This document shows, one piece after another, positions 26,969 through 36,432 of a DNA stretch of 64,000 nt. Below the pieces are notes generated by a model. The model had not been told where the DNA came from. It was given only the letters and a program-made list of their open reading frames with translations, and did no database searches. The position numbers were made by a program, and so were the translations under genes. How positions within the stretch are numbered: the first letter of the stretch is position 1; each line of letters begins with the position of its first letter. Source of the stretch: Hungatella sp. UBA5385 (GTDB lineage Bacteria > Bacillota > Clostridia > Lachnospirales > Lachnospiraceae); NCBI GenBank assembly GCA_002409995.1, contig DHOR01000040.1, positions 45,819 to 109,818 of the forward strand, given 5' to 3'.

Positions 26969-27959
26969 AAAATTAGATATAAGAAATCTCATGATGAATT
27001 ATGCGCTTTATATCATTATGATCCTTATGATTGGGGCAATTGCAGTTATTTCTCCAAAGTTTTTGTCCCTGAGAGTTCTGACAGATATTTTAACCCAGAG
27101 CTCTACCCGTATCCTGGTGGCTCTTGGATGTATGTTTATAATTGTTTCTGGATCAGCAGACCTCTCTGGCGGACGAGTGGTAGGGTTAACAGCAGTAGTA
27201 GCCGGTTCATTGGCACAGACCAGTGAATATTATATTAAATTCTGGCCGGGACTTCCTGAGATGCCTATTATAGTTCCTGTACTGGCTGCAGTTTTAGTAG
27301 GTGTTTTAGTAGGAGCATTTAATGGAATTGCTGTAGCAAAGCTTAAGGTTCCCGCTTTCCTTGCAACTTTAGGCACTCAGATGGTAGTTTACGGTGTTAA
27401 CTGCCTTTATTTTAATAAAGCTCCTAATAATTCTCAGCCACTTGGAGGGTTTTTAAAAAGCTTCAGTAAATTAGGTACAGGCAATATTGGAGGGGTTCCC
27501 TACCTGGTTATTATTGCTCTGGGATGTGCAGTTGCTGTTTGGATTCTCCAGACTAAAACCTGTCTCGGAAAAGAGATTTTTGCAGTGGGAGGCAACCCAA
27601 TCGCAGCCAAAGTATCAGGGATCAATGTATTTAAGATACTCATGATTACATACATGCTGGCAGGTGCCCTCTACGGTCTTGCAGGCTGTCTGGAAGCCAC
27701 CCGGACAGGATCAGCCTCCAGTTCCTATGGTCTTTCCTACGAGCTTGATGCTATTGCCTCCTGTATTGTAGGCGGATGTTCCGCTGGCGGCGGCGTTGGT
27801 ACTGTAGGCGGTGTAGTTTTTGGTGTATTGATCTTCAATATTATCAATTATGGACTAACCTTTATCGGTCTCAGCTCCTATTGGCAGTTCATTGTAAAAG
27901 GTCTTATTATCATCATTGCTGTTGCAATTGATGTCCGCAAATATGCTGGGAAAGATTGA
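26958..27959 (+). CDS. mglC: Sugar ABC transporter permease (MglC type)
   Basis: 333 residues with eight to ten membrane spans and the BPD_transp_2 signatures: SGSADLSGGRVVGL near the N-terminus, GAFNGIAVAKLKVPAFLATL in the middle, and ELDAIASCIVGGCSAGGGVG towards the C-terminus. It forms the channel of the MglA/B importer and completes the three-gene transporter. Confidence 0.92.
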   Translation: MNGKKLDIRNLMMNYALYIIMILMIGAIAVISPKFLSLRVLTDILTQSSTRILVALGCMFIIVSGSADLSGGRVVGLTAVVAGSLAQTSEYYIKFWPGLPEMPIIVPVLAAVLVGVLVGAFNGIAVAKLKVPAFLATLGTQMVVYGVNCLYFNKAPNNSQPLGGFLKSFSKLGTGNIGGVPYLVIIALGCAVAVWILQTKTCLGKEIFAVGGNPIAAKVSGINVFKILMITYMLAGALYGLAGCLEATRTGSASSSYGLSYELDAIASCIVGGCSAGGGVGTVGGVVFGVLIFNIINYGLTFIGLSSYWQFIVKGLIIIIAVAIDVRKYAGKD

Positions 27960-28033
27960 TCCCAATAAATTTGCAACTTGTTTTCGCCTCTATTATAATG
28001 TTCTTATCAAGTTAGAAGAAAGAGGTTGAGAAG

Positions 28034-29005
28034 GTGAAAAAAAGAAGATTTCATTACCTGATCCTGGCTATTGCCATGGTTTCTCTGGGAATCGGGGGAT
28101 TCCTGCTGTTTCTAAACAGGAACGAAAGAGAACAATCAATAAAACCCCTTCGGGTTACCATGATTCTGCCACATAGTGATTATGGCTATTGGAGTATTTT
28201 GGGACAAGGGGTAAACCAGGCAGGAAAGGATTTGGGTGTAGATGTAAAGGTGGAAATTCCCCAATTAAACTATAATGTGGAGCAGATGACCAGTCTAATT
28301 GAGAAGACCACCGCAGCTAAGGTTGATGCCATCATTGTTCAGGGAATTGCAAATGACCGTTATCTGGCGGCTTTAGAGAAAGCTGAGGAAAAGGGGATTC
28401 AAGTTATTTTTGTGGATACAGATGTGGAGGATTTCCCAAACAAACTTTACATTGGAACAGATAATTATCAAGCCGGATATATGCTGGGGGAAAAGGCAGC
28501 AGAAGCTACAGGCGGAAAGGCAAATATTATCGTCATGTCAGGAGCAGAAGGCTATCCTAATCTGGAACAGCGTTATGAGGGATTTCAGGATGCCATTAAA
28601 GATTATTCTGAGATGAAAATCTTATCATTGGAATATGATCACTATGATGCCCTTCGTTTTAGTGAACAGTATTACCAGGCAAAAAAAGATCATCCGGAAG
28701 CTGATACCCTGATCTGCTTGGAGGGAACTGCAGCTCAGACCCTTGGGAGAAAAAACAGCAATCTCAAAAAGGTCTATGATCGTATATTGGCTTTTGATTT
28801 GAGCAATGAGGCCATTTACGCTCTGGAGGAAGATATTCTATATGGGGTGGTTGTTCAACAGCAGGAATATATGGGATACTTAGCAGTGGAACAGGCAAAA
28901 CAAAAAGCAGAACAGGGCATTTATGATGCTGATGTCATATTTACTGATATCAGCTTTGTAACTGCTATGGATTTAGACAGGGAGAACAGCGATGAAAAGA
29001 AATGA
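28034..29005 (+). CDS. Membrane-anchored sugar-binding sensor protein
   Basis: 323 residues: one N-terminal membrane segment (about 7-27) without a lipobox, then a periplasmic-binding-protein fold of the ribose/galactose class (MILPHSDYGYWSILGQGVNQ, FVDTDVEDFPNKLYIGTDN). The GTG start has a GAGAAGG ribosome site. It overlaps the histidine kinase gene by 14 bases, so it most likely senses the sugar outside and passes the signal to the kinase, rather than serving transport. Such trios (binding protein, YesM-type kinase, AraC-type regulator) are common in Clostridia. Confidence 0.82.
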   Translation: MKKRRFHYLILAIAMVSLGIGGFLLFLNRNEREQSIKPLRVTMILPHSDYGYWSILGQGVNQAGKDLGVDVKVEIPQLNYNVEQMTSLIEKTTAAKVDAIIVQGIANDRYLAALEKAEEKGIQVIFVDTDVEDFPNKLYIGTDNYQAGYMLGEKAAEATGGKANIIVMSGAEGYPNLEQRYEGFQDAIKDYSEMKILSLEYDHYDALRFSEQYYQAKKDHPEADTLICLEGTAAQTLGRKNSNLKKVYDRILAFDLSNEAIYALEEDILYGVVVQQQEYMGYLAVEQAKQKAEQGIYDADVIFTDISFVTAMDLDRENSDEKK

Positions 29006-30491
29006 TTCCATCAGCAGAAAATACAGCAATGGCTATTTTTTGTTACTGATATTGCTGATACTGGTTTTCCTGTCCTCTTTCCTGGGAAACAATCTGCTTT
29101 CCAAACGTTATCAGGATACACTAGACAATCTTTTGTCCATAAACCGCCTCTTTATTACAGTAGAATCAACAAACAGTGACATCTATGACTGCTATCTCTA
29201 TCTCCGTTATGACAGCTGGAGTGGGTTGGAGCAGCATCTAAGTGAGGCTGAGAATCAAGCAGCCATTGTCAGAGATGCGCTGGACAGGAAATATTCACGA
29301 AATATTATAGACTGTGTTTCCATGGTGGAAGCCTATTTAGAGCAATGCAGAATTATAAAAGAACTTCTTCATTCCTATGAACAGAATGAGATTGATTTAC
29401 CAGAAATGACGGAAGGAATGGATCATTTATACACTGAAACACAGAAGCTGTTTTCTTACATCAATATCAGTTTTAAAGATATTTATTCTGAGAAGCTGCA
29501 GGAAACAGAAAGCATACAGCTTCAAATCCAGAAGGTTACCCGGTTCATTCAGATCATCCAGCTGATTCTGCTGCTGTCTGCTGTTTTTATCAGTATTCGC
29601 TATCATGACAGAGTCTTAAGAGGAATCACAAAGGCCATTGAAAGGATGACAGACTTTGTAGAAAAGATAAAAGAAAATCCCGGAAGCAAGGAAAGGCTTC
29701 ATCTGAAAAGCAGGGATGAACTTGCCATTTTTTCTGATACTTTAAATGATCTTCTTGATATTATAGGAAATCAGATGAGAGAGCTGGAGGAAAGCGTTGC
29801 CATTAAGGAACAGTTAAAACAGGTGGAAATTGAAAATCTCAGAATGTATAACGACCTCCAGACCAGTCAGCTTCGCCTGCTGCAGTCCAGAATTAATCCT
29901 CATTTTCTCTTTAACACCTTAAATTCCATCGCCTCCTATGCCCGTATGGGAGATTCAGAAAAAACAGTAGAGTTGATAGAAGAAACAGCAGAGTATCTTC
30001 GTTATAATCTTGAGAAGCTGACTAAAGCAGTGACTTTAAAAGAAGAAGTGGAAAATGTAATAAGTTATGTGATGATTCAAAAAATCAGATTTGATAGTCG
30101 TTTCAGCTTTGAATTTGAGATAGAAAAAAGCTGTGAATCCCAGGTTATGCCATGTATGATCCTGCAGCCACTGGTAGAAAACTCTATTAAACATGGTCTT
30201 CAACAGAAGATTAAGGGCGGCAAAGTGATAATCAAAGCCTATAAGGAGGATAGCAGAGTCTGTATTAAAGTTGTGGATAATGGAAAAGGATTTGACAGTC
30301 AGTTTTTACAACAATTCTGGGAGCATATCAGAGATTCTGAAAGTGGAAAACAAATCGGTTTGAAAAATATCTACATGAGGCTGAAACTATTTTATTCTGA
30401 TGATCTGAAGTTTCATATCAACAGTGTGCCGGGCTGCTCTGAAATCTGTATCAGCCTGCCGGAACGTAACGGAGAGATAAGAGGGATGTAG
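28992..30491 (+). CDS. Sensor histidine kinase, LytS/YesM type
   Basis: 499 residues. Membrane spans are at about 14-33 and 187-206 with an extracellular helical domain between. A HAMP-like linker and a coiled coil follow. The His_kinase (PF06580) motif RINPHFLFNTLNSIASYAR has the phospho-acceptor at H304. An HATPase_c domain shows QPLVENSIKHG and DNGKGF. It phosphorylates the regulator encoded directly downstream, probably in response to the binding protein upstream. Confidence 0.92.
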   Translation: MKRNDSISRKYSNGYFLLLILLILVFLSSFLGNNLLSKRYQDTLDNLLSINRLFITVESTNSDIYDCYLYLRYDSWSGLEQHLSEAENQAAIVRDALDRKYSRNIIDCVSMVEAYLEQCRIIKELLHSYEQNEIDLPEMTEGMDHLYTETQKLFSYINISFKDIYSEKLQETESIQLQIQKVTRFIQIIQLILLLSAVFISIRYHDRVLRGITKAIERMTDFVEKIKENPGSKERLHLKSRDELAIFSDTLNDLLDIIGNQMRELEESVAIKEQLKQVEIENLRMYNDLQTSQLRLLQSRINPHFLFNTLNSIASYARMGDSEKTVELIEETAEYLRYNLEKLTKAVTLKEEVENVISYVMIQKIRFDSRFSFEFEIEKSCESQVMPCMILQPLVENSIKHGLQQKIKGGKVIIKAYKEDSRVCIKVVDNGKGFDSQFLQQFWEHIRDSESGKQIGLKNIYMRLKLFYSDDLKFHINSVPGCSEICISLPERNGEIRGM

Positions 30492-32039
30492 ATGTATACA
30501 ATGATAATCGCTGATGATGAAAAAATTGCATATAAAAGCTTTGAACTATTTATAAAAAAGGAGTTTCCTGCTATTTCTATTATTGGTATTGCAGAAGATG
30601 GTCTTTCCATGATTTCGCTGATCAAAGAGAAAAAGCCGGACCTTGCCATAGTAGATGTGAATATGCCGGGTATTAACGGTATAGATGCTATCAGTATTCT
30701 GAAAGCTGAAGAAGTCAAAACCAGATATATTATTAACACCGCCTATGACGAGTTTGATTATGTAAAAAAAGCCATTGATTTAGAGGTTGACGGTTATTTT
30801 CTCAAGCCTGAAAAACGAGATAATATGGTTCACACAATCTCCAGACTATTAAAAAGCATTGAGGAACAAAAGAAGGATGAGGAAGATAAGAATAAGTATT
30901 TGAGATTTTATCAGGAAATGCGCCCTGTGCTGGAAAATGAAGTAATGTACTCTATATTTATGAATGATAATGTGGAAAACAGCGTGACTTCTTACTGTAA
31001 ATCCTGGGGCAGTTACTTTCAGGGGGGAGCCATTGTTACCATTATCAATCTTTCAAACAGCCTGGAGCATAAGTCAGAACTTAAAAGCTTTATCAAGAGT
31101 GTCATAGACGGGTTGTGCAGCAATATTGTTCAGGTAACAGATGCAGGTATTTCCATACTGATATTTTTTTACACACAGGAAGAAGAACAATTGGAATGGG
31201 TCAAAGATTTGCTTCTGATCTTAATGGATTCATTGAATAAGCAAAAGAATGGATACAGGGCAGGCATTGGAAGGCTGACGGAAAAGGCGTCAGAACTGTC
31301 TCTATCCTATCAGGAAAGTCTGGCCGCTTTAAGAAAAGGTGAAGATGTCATCAACTTCTTTGGAAAAGAGGAGAAGATGACAGAACAATATCCCGGATTT
31401 ATTACCCTCAGCAAATTAGCTGATCAGATTATATCCTGTCTGATTACAGGAAGCAGCAAAGAGGCTGATGAGATTCTGGAGAGATTTTTTATGAATACAG
31501 ATCATTCCAGAGAGGATTACGCCAGTTTTATGTCTTTATGTATTAAAAGAGCAGTTGATTATAAAAAGGATTTTAAAATTGACCACCAGGCTGTCTCTGG
31601 TTCCATTATGTCTGTTTTTCGGAAAACACCTAAAGAGGAACTACTGCCTCTTCTTAAAGCAAGAGTTAAGCAACTGAGCCAAATGTTTTTTGAAGAACCC
31701 GAAACAGTCTCAGCCGGCTATGTGACTCAGGCTGTAGAGTATATCAGAAATGAATTTGCACAGTCCATCTCTCTGGATACAGCTGCAGATAAAATTGGAA
31801 TCAGCCCCTTTTATTTAAGTCGCCTCATGAAGCAGGAGTTAGGGGTTACTTTCATTGAATATCTGACAATGGTGCGCATGTCAGAAGCAGTCAGACTGGC
31901 AGAGGAAACAAATGATACCTTACAGGTGATCGCACAGAAAACAGGATATACCAATGTGACTTACTTTTGTAAGGTCTTTAAAAAGAACATGGGAAAAACC
32001 ATAGGTGAGTGGAGGAGGAATTTGGGCAATGACTTATAA
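30492..32039 (+). CDS. AraC-family two-component response regulator (YesN type)
   Basis: 515 residues. The receiver domain occupies 1-120, with acidic DDE near residue 10, the phospho-acceptor D55 in AIVDVNMPG and a lysine in GYFLKPEK. A central helical region follows, and the C-terminal 100 residues form two AraC-type helix-turn-helix units (ISLDTAADKIGISPFYLSRL, TGYTNVTYFCKVFKKNMG). It starts directly after the kinase stop. It presumably activates the ABC and esterase genes around it; no operator was identified. Confidence 0.92.
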   Translation: MYTMIIADDEKIAYKSFELFIKKEFPAISIIGIAEDGLSMISLIKEKKPDLAIVDVNMPGINGIDAISILKAEEVKTRYIINTAYDEFDYVKKAIDLEVDGYFLKPEKRDNMVHTISRLLKSIEEQKKDEEDKNKYLRFYQEMRPVLENEVMYSIFMNDNVENSVTSYCKSWGSYFQGGAIVTIINLSNSLEHKSELKSFIKSVIDGLCSNIVQVTDAGISILIFFYTQEEEQLEWVKDLLLILMDSLNKQKNGYRAGIGRLTEKASELSLSYQESLAALRKGEDVINFFGKEEKMTEQYPGFITLSKLADQIISCLITGSSKEADEILERFFMNTDHSREDYASFMSLCIKRAVDYKKDFKIDHQAVSGSIMSVFRKTPKEELLPLLKARVKQLSQMFFEEPETVSAGYVTQAVEYIRNEFAQSISLDTAADKIGISPFYLSRLMKQELGVTFIEYLTMVRMSEAVRLAEETNDTLQVIAQKTGYTNVTYFCKVFKKNMGKTIGEWRRNLGNDL

Positions 32040-33087
32040 TGAGTGTTTAGATCGATTACAAAATGGAACTTACAAAATAAATGATGGAGGGCTGACCATC
32101 CGTATGAAACCCATTCCTGAAACAGATGAACCAGGAGCCATTGATGAGAGAGCACTGGCATGGGAGCAAAATGGCAAACCATTTCCCCAGCCTGCAGTCA
32201 GCAGCGCCCCTACCCTGGAAGAGATCAAAGCAATACGAGGTTGGATGGGCTGTGAAAACCAGGATTTATCAAATGGAATAAGCACCAGAAGGGAAGTAAT
32301 CGAAACAAAGTATGGAATCGTCCCTGTATCCATTTATTCTCCTTCTAAAGAAAAGACTGAAGCTATTGTGGTCTATATTCATGGTGGTGGATTCTATGGA
32401 GGCAATACAGCAGTGGTTGAAAACTGCTGCAAATTAATTGCTGACAGAGGAAATGCAGCAGTTATATCTGTAGATTATGGTCTTGCGCCGGAATACAAGT
32501 TTCCACAAGGGCTGAACCAGTGTTATGAGGTGGTAAAATGGGCTTATAATAATGGACATACTCTTAACGGCAATCAAAATAAGCTTGTAGTTATGGGAGA
32601 TTCAGCTGGAGGCAATCTTGCCACAGGCTGCTGCCTTCTGGATACAGATGGTCTTATTAAATTGCAGGTTTTACTGTATCCTACTGTGGTTCAGACACAG
32701 GAATCATATGATACATGGGATGAAAGTGTATTTTCTATGGAGGGAGAAACAGAGATTAAGAAAAACATGGTTTACTCCACCAGAACAGGCAGTGAAATCT
32801 TAAAAGCAGCCTATTTTAACAGTCCGGAGGATGCCTGGAATCCACTTGTTTCTCCTCTTTTATCTGTGGAGCTTGGCAAAATGCCTATGGCAATGATTGT
32901 AACTGCTGAATATGACGCATTGCGGACTGAAGCTGAGGATTATGGAAGGAAGCTGCAGGACGAAGGGGTTGATGTGGTATTCTACCGGTATCTTGGAATG
33001 GGACACGCTTTTTTTGAGCATCCCGGGGAATTCCCTCAGTCAGAGGACTGTATCAATGAAATCTGTTCTGCTATTAAAGCTTTATAA
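32029..33087 (+). CDS. Alpha/beta hydrolase, HSL-type esterase
   Basis: 352 residues. The oxyanion-hole motif is HGGGFYGGNT and the nucleophile motif GDSAGGNLATG, both diagnostic of the hormone-sensitive-lipase (acetyl esterase Aes-like) group; the acid and histidine lie in AEYDALRTEAEDY and GMGHAFFEH. It overlaps the regulator gene by 11 bases, with GAGGAGG upstream. No signal peptide, so it is cytoplasmic and would deacylate imported sugars or small esters. The specific ester is unknown. Confidence 0.88.
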   Translation: MTYNECLDRLQNGTYKINDGGLTIRMKPIPETDEPGAIDERALAWEQNGKPFPQPAVSSAPTLEEIKAIRGWMGCENQDLSNGISTRREVIETKYGIVPVSIYSPSKEKTEAIVVYIHGGGFYGGNTAVVENCCKLIADRGNAAVISVDYGLAPEYKFPQGLNQCYEVVKWAYNNGHTLNGNQNKLVVMGDSAGGNLATGCCLLDTDGLIKLQVLLYPTVVQTQESYDTWDESVFSMEGETEIKKNMVYSTRTGSEILKAAYFNSPEDAWNPLVSPLLSVELGKMPMAMIVTAEYDALRTEAEDYGRKLQDEGVDVVFYRYLGMGHAFFEHPGEFPQSEDCINEICSAIKAL

Positions 33088-33111
33088 ATAAGAGTAAAGG
33101 AGTTACTGATT

Positions 33112-33930
33112 ATGGCATTATTTCAATGCAGTTTGTTTTCAACAAGCCTTTGTTTTGGAACCAGTTTTCATGTAATTATCCCTTCGCCTGATTCTGATGA
33201 ATTGATGAATAAAAAAGACAGTTCTTATTTTAAGGAAGGGGTTGAGTTCCCAGTACTGTATCTGCTTCACGGTGCTTATGGCGACTATACAGACTGGCAA
33301 AGACAGACAGGGATTGAGCGTTATGCACAGAAGCATAAAATTGCTGTTGTGATGCCCTCAGCCTCTAATAGCTTTTATCAGGATATGCATCGTGGATCTG
33401 CTTATTATACATACCTTACTGAGGAACTTCCTTCTTTTATAGAACGAACATTTCCTGTAAGCACCAGAAGGGAGGACACCTTTGTGGCAGGTCTTTCTAT
33501 GGGAGGTTATGGAGCTTTGCGTTTGGCACTGATGTGTCCGGAAAAATATCAGGCATGTATCAGTTTGTCAGGAGCTGTTGATTTAGAACAGCTAATGGAA
33601 GCTGTTAACAGCGGAAATGTGACTGGACCATTTCAATGGCATAACATATTTGAACATCCTGAAGGTATTCGTAATACAGAAGCTGATCTATTCTATCTGA
33701 TGGAACGCAATCAGAAGCAAAACAGACCTATACCAGATATCTTTCAAAGCTGCGGAACAGAGGATTTTCTCTATTCCATCAATGTTGCTGCAGATAAAAA
33801 GATGACTGATCTGGGGATCAGACATACCTTTGAAACACATCCGGGAGTTCATGATTGGGATTACTGGGATCTGCATATTCAAAGAGCTATGGACTGGCTG
33901 CCACTTAACAATCACAAATTGGAGGAATAG
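33112..33930 (+). CDS. Esterase D/EstA-type hydrolase (PF00756)
   Basis: 272 residues of the PF00756 esterase family. YLLHGAYGDYTDW is at the oxyanion region, the nucleophile serine in AGLSMGGYGALRLAL, and the histidine in HPGVHDWDYWDL near the C-terminus. It resembles tributyrin/feruloyl-type esterases of Clostridia and Lactobacillales. It has no signal peptide. A second copy of the same family follows four bases later. Confidence 0.88.
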   Translation: MALFQCSLFSTSLCFGTSFHVIIPSPDSDELMNKKDSSYFKEGVEFPVLYLLHGAYGDYTDWQRQTGIERYAQKHKIAVVMPSASNSFYQDMHRGSAYYTYLTEELPSFIERTFPVSTRREDTFVAGLSMGGYGALRLALMCPEKYQACISLSGAVDLEQLMEAVNSGNVTGPFQWHNIFEHPEGIRNTEADLFYLMERNQKQNRPIPDIFQSCGTEDFLYSINVAADKKMTDLGIRHTFETHPGVHDWDYWDLHIQRAMDWLPLNNHKLEE

Positions 33931-33934
33931 GATT

Positions 33935-34714
33935 ATGGCACATATACAACTTAATTTTTTCTCCAGCTCTTTAAGGAAGAATACTGATGTTAATATATTT
34001 CTGCCTTCTCCTGAACCAGATGATTATTTATTTGGGCAGCTGGAACCATTTTACCAGAAGGGGAAAAAATATCAGACGATATATCTGCTTCATGGCAGTT
34101 ATGATGACTGCCATTCATGGGTGAGAAAATCCAGTCTGGAGCGATATGCACAGGAAAGAAAAGTGGCAGTTGTTATGCCTACAGCAGAAAACAGCATGTA
34201 TCAGAATATGAAGTACGGAGAAGATTACGAAACCTTTATCGCAAAGGAACTGCCGGAATTTCTGCATATTACCCTTCCATTAAGCAGAGAAAGAGAGGAT
34301 ACTTTTATTGCAGGTCTGTCTATGGGCGGAGGTGGTGCATTTAGTCTGGCGATGAAGTATCCGGACAAATATGCTGCAGCAGCCAGTCTCTCCGGAGGAT
34401 TGGATATGAAGTCACTAAAGAGTGAAGCCCATCTGGAGAAAATGCCTGTTTCCTACAGAAATGCAGTAGGAAATCATGAGGCTGCCATTGACTTGATTGA
34501 CAATGTTGATGTAAAGAAATTACCAAAAATGCTGATGACCTGCGGAACAGAAGATTTTATTCTTCCCTGTAACCGGAGCTTTTATAAGAAAGCAAAGGAA
34601 TATGGATTGGATATTGTATATAAAGAAAGTCCGGGTGCCCATACATGGGAATTCTGGGATCAAAGCATTAAGGAAGTGCTGGACTGGCTGCCTTTGCTTC
34701 AGGGAATGGTTTAA
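33935..34714 (+). CDS. Second EstA-type esterase (PF00756), paralogue of the previous gene
   Basis: 259 residues, start MAHIQLNFFSSSLRKNTDVN behind GGAGGA. Same family and motifs as its neighbour: YLLHGSYDDCHSW, AGLSMGGGGAFSLAM with the nucleophile serine, and SPGAHTWEFWD with the histidine. The pair arose by tandem duplication and has diverged clearly, so the two may act on different acyl groups. It is part of the run that begins with the ABC transporter. Confidence 0.87.
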   Translation: MAHIQLNFFSSSLRKNTDVNIFLPSPEPDDYLFGQLEPFYQKGKKYQTIYLLHGSYDDCHSWVRKSSLERYAQERKVAVVMPTAENSMYQNMKYGEDYETFIAKELPEFLHITLPLSREREDTFIAGLSMGGGGAFSLAMKYPDKYAAAASLSGGLDMKSLKSEAHLEKMPVSYRNAVGNHEAAIDLIDNVDVKKLPKMLMTCGTEDFILPCNRSFYKKAKEYGLDIVYKESPGAHTWEFWDQSIKEVLDWLPLLQGMV

Positions 34715-34727
34715 GGAGGAGCAGAAA

Positions 34728-34931
34728 TTGGATCAGCAGGAATTATTAAGACGGGAAGAGGAACTGAATAGAAGAGAGACTTATATTAAGAAGAAAGAAC
34801 AGGAACTGATAAACAGTAAAAAGAAATTGTATGACAGGCTGGATATCAGTGTGAAACAGCTGGACTTTATAATTGTAGCAGCTGGAATTGCTATTTTTCT
34901 TTGTGTACTGGCTGGATTGTATTTCAGGTGA
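34728..34931 (+). CDS. Small coiled-coil, tail-anchored membrane protein
   Basis: 67 residues with a TTG start at 34728 preceded by AAGGAGGAG. Residues 2-35 form a charged coiled coil (RREEELNRRETYIKKKEQEL) and residues 48-66 one membrane span. Function not recognised. It starts 14 bases after the second esterase and is the last gene before a terminator, so it belongs to that operon. Confidence 0.7.
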   Translation: MDQQELLRREEELNRRETYIKKKEQELINSKKKLYDRLDISVKQLDFIIVAAGIAIFLCVLAGLYFR

Positions 34932-34989
34932 CAATTAGGTGTACAATGAAAATAACAAAAAGAATAATTTCAAATCTTTTATAAAAATG

Positions 34990-35032
34990 AAGCCATAGTT
35001 TACATAATTATCTTATGTAAACTATGGCTTTT
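34990..35032. terminator. Bidirectional terminator between the esterase operon and lexA
   Basis: AAGCCATAGTTTACATAA pairs perfectly with TTATGTAAACTATGGCTT; T runs on both sides suit both converging genes. Confidence 0.9.
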
Positions 35033-35053
35033 ACCATTAATAAATTACCTTAC

Positions 35054-35674
35054 TTAATTAATCCCCATACGAAACAGTCCAATAACTTTACCAAGAATAT
35101 CCACCTGATCCACAATAATCGGTTCCATAGCGTCATTCTCCGGCTGCAGTCTATAATGACCATTCTCTTTATAAAATCGCTTCACTGTTGCAGAATCATC
35201 AACAAGTGCTACTACAATCTCACCATTCCTGGCAGTTGAGCATTGCTCTACGATAATCTGATCTTCATGAAAGATTCCAACATTAATCATGCTGTCTCCC
35301 TTAACCTTCAACATAAATGTCTCTGCATTAGGAAGCAGCTCTGAAGGGATAGGGTAATAATTCTCAACATTCTCGTCAGCAAGAAGAGGCTGACCTGCAG
35401 CTACAGTTCCCAACAGCGGAACATTAACCACCTCACGCCTGGTGAGATTAAAACAGTCATCAATAATCTCGATTGTCCTTGGTTTGGTTGGGTCTCTTCT
35501 TATATATCCCTTCTCCTCCAATGTTTCTAAATGAGAGTGGACAGAAGAGGTGGACTTTAAACGAACCGCCTCGCAAATCTCACGAACTGCCGGTGGATAA
35601 CCCTTCTTTAAAATCGTCTGTTTTATATATTCTAATATTTCCTGCTGTTTCGGTGTAATTTTCTCCTGAGCCAT
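35054..35674 (-). CDS. lexA: SOS repressor LexA
   Basis: 206 residues. A winged helix-turn-helix occupies residues 1-65 (TPKQQEILEYIKQ, GYPPAVREICEAV, STSSVHSHLETLEEKGYI). The self-cleavage site is VAAGQP (near residue 92), with the catalytic serine in VKGDSMINVG and the lysine in DDSATVKRFYKE. All elements needed for RecA-stimulated self-cleavage are present. It is divergent from the LysM protein, with LexA boxes between them. Confidence 0.96.
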   Translation of the reverse strand: MAQEKITPKQQEILEYIKQTILKKGYPPAVREICEAVRLKSTSSVHSHLETLEEKGYIRRDPTKPRTIEIIDDCFNLTRREVVNVPLLGTVAAGQPLLADENVENYYPIPSELLPNAETFMLKVKGDSMINVGIFHEDQIIVEQCSTARNGEIVVALVDDSATVKRFYKENGHYRLQPENDAMEPIIVDQVDILGKVIGLFRMGIN

Positions 35675-35712
35675 ATCTACAGCCTCCTCAATCCTTTTTT
35701 CTTACATTTATA

Positions 35713-35823
35713 GTAACATACGTTCGATAAAAATGCAAACCTTTGTTCGAAAAAATCACCTTTTTCGCTTGACAAACGTTTGTTCGAGTGATATGATAAA
35801 CACAGTTGCAGAACAAACGTTCT
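35713..35823. promoter_or_regulatory. LexA-box cluster between lexA and the LysM gene
   Basis: Four Gram-positive-type SOS boxes (consensus CGAACnnnnGTTYG) can be read: 35713-35726 (minus strand CGAACGTATGTTAC), 35736-35749 (CGAACAAAGGTTTG, weaker), 35773-35786 (CGAACAAACGTTTG) and 35810-35823 (AGAACAAACGTTCT, symmetric). They cover both divergent promoters; a TTGACA at 35769-35774 overlaps the third box. Confidence 0.88.
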
Positions 35824-35859
35824 ATTCAAAAGAAAAATCGTTATTGGGAGGTATTTATT

Positions 35860-36159
35860 ATGAAAAAGTTATTAGCTATATTAGCACTTGTTGTATTAAT
35901 CGGTTCTAATTTCTTTGGTCACTCCTTAATGAATGCTCTTGCAGATGAGACAGAGCAGATAGAGATGGTTAAGTATTATACAAGTGTTCAGATAGAAAGA
36001 GGAGATAGTCTCTGGAGTATTGCAGGAAAGTATATAGAGAACAGTGGCATGACCACAGCAGACTATGTTAAGGAACTGAAGAATATGAATGGGCTGAGAG
36101 AAGATATTATTCACAGCGGTCAGTATCTTACTGTTATGTATTTTGTTCCTGCTGAGTAA
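35860..36159 (+). CDS. SOS-induced LysM protein, YneA-like cell-division suppressor
   Basis: 99 residues: an N-terminal hydrophobic segment (3-23) and a LysM domain (YTSVQIERGDSLWSIAGKYI to the C-terminus). Position next to lexA behind LexA boxes and this layout match YneA of Bacillus, which delays septation during DNA damage. The ATG at 35860 follows GGGAGG; the frame is open from 35806, inside the last LexA box. Sequence identity to YneA is not claimed, so I give no symbol. Confidence 0.82.
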   Translation: MKKLLAILALVVLIGSNFFGHSLMNALADETEQIEMVKYYTSVQIERGDSLWSIAGKYIENSGMTTADYVKELKNMNGLREDIIHSGQYLTVMYFVPAE

Positions 36160-36245
36160 TTTTAGTTTTAAGGTGATTTAAATTTTAAGGTGATTTGAGT
36201 TAAACCAATATGACTTATAAATATATAGTAAAGCGAAGATAAGAA

Positions 36246-36280
36246 AATCCCCAACCGGTATCATGGTTGGGGATTATTGA
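36246..36280 (+). terminator. Terminator after the LysM gene
   Basis: AATCCCCAACC / GGTTGGGGATT stem with an eight-base loop and a modest T-rich tail. Confidence 0.75.
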
Positions 36281-36373
36281 TTTAAGCCTGTTTTCACAGA
36301 GTCCGGTAACTGCTAAATTTAATCTAAAGGAAATTAACAGTCCTGCTTAAGGAAAGTTTAAGTATTTTGTTTT

Positions 36374-36415
36374 TCATAGTACTTGACAATACATAGTACC
36401 TTGTATAATATAGTA
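36374..36415 (+). promoter_or_regulatory. Promoter and probable PadR operator
   Basis: TTGACA (36383-36388) and TATAAT (36404-36409) are flanked by repeated ATAGTAC / ATAGTATC half-sites (36376, 36393, 36410). PadR proteins usually bind such ATAGT-type palindromes, so autoregulation is likely. Confidence 0.6.
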
Positions 36416-36432
36416 TCAAAGGAGGATTTATT

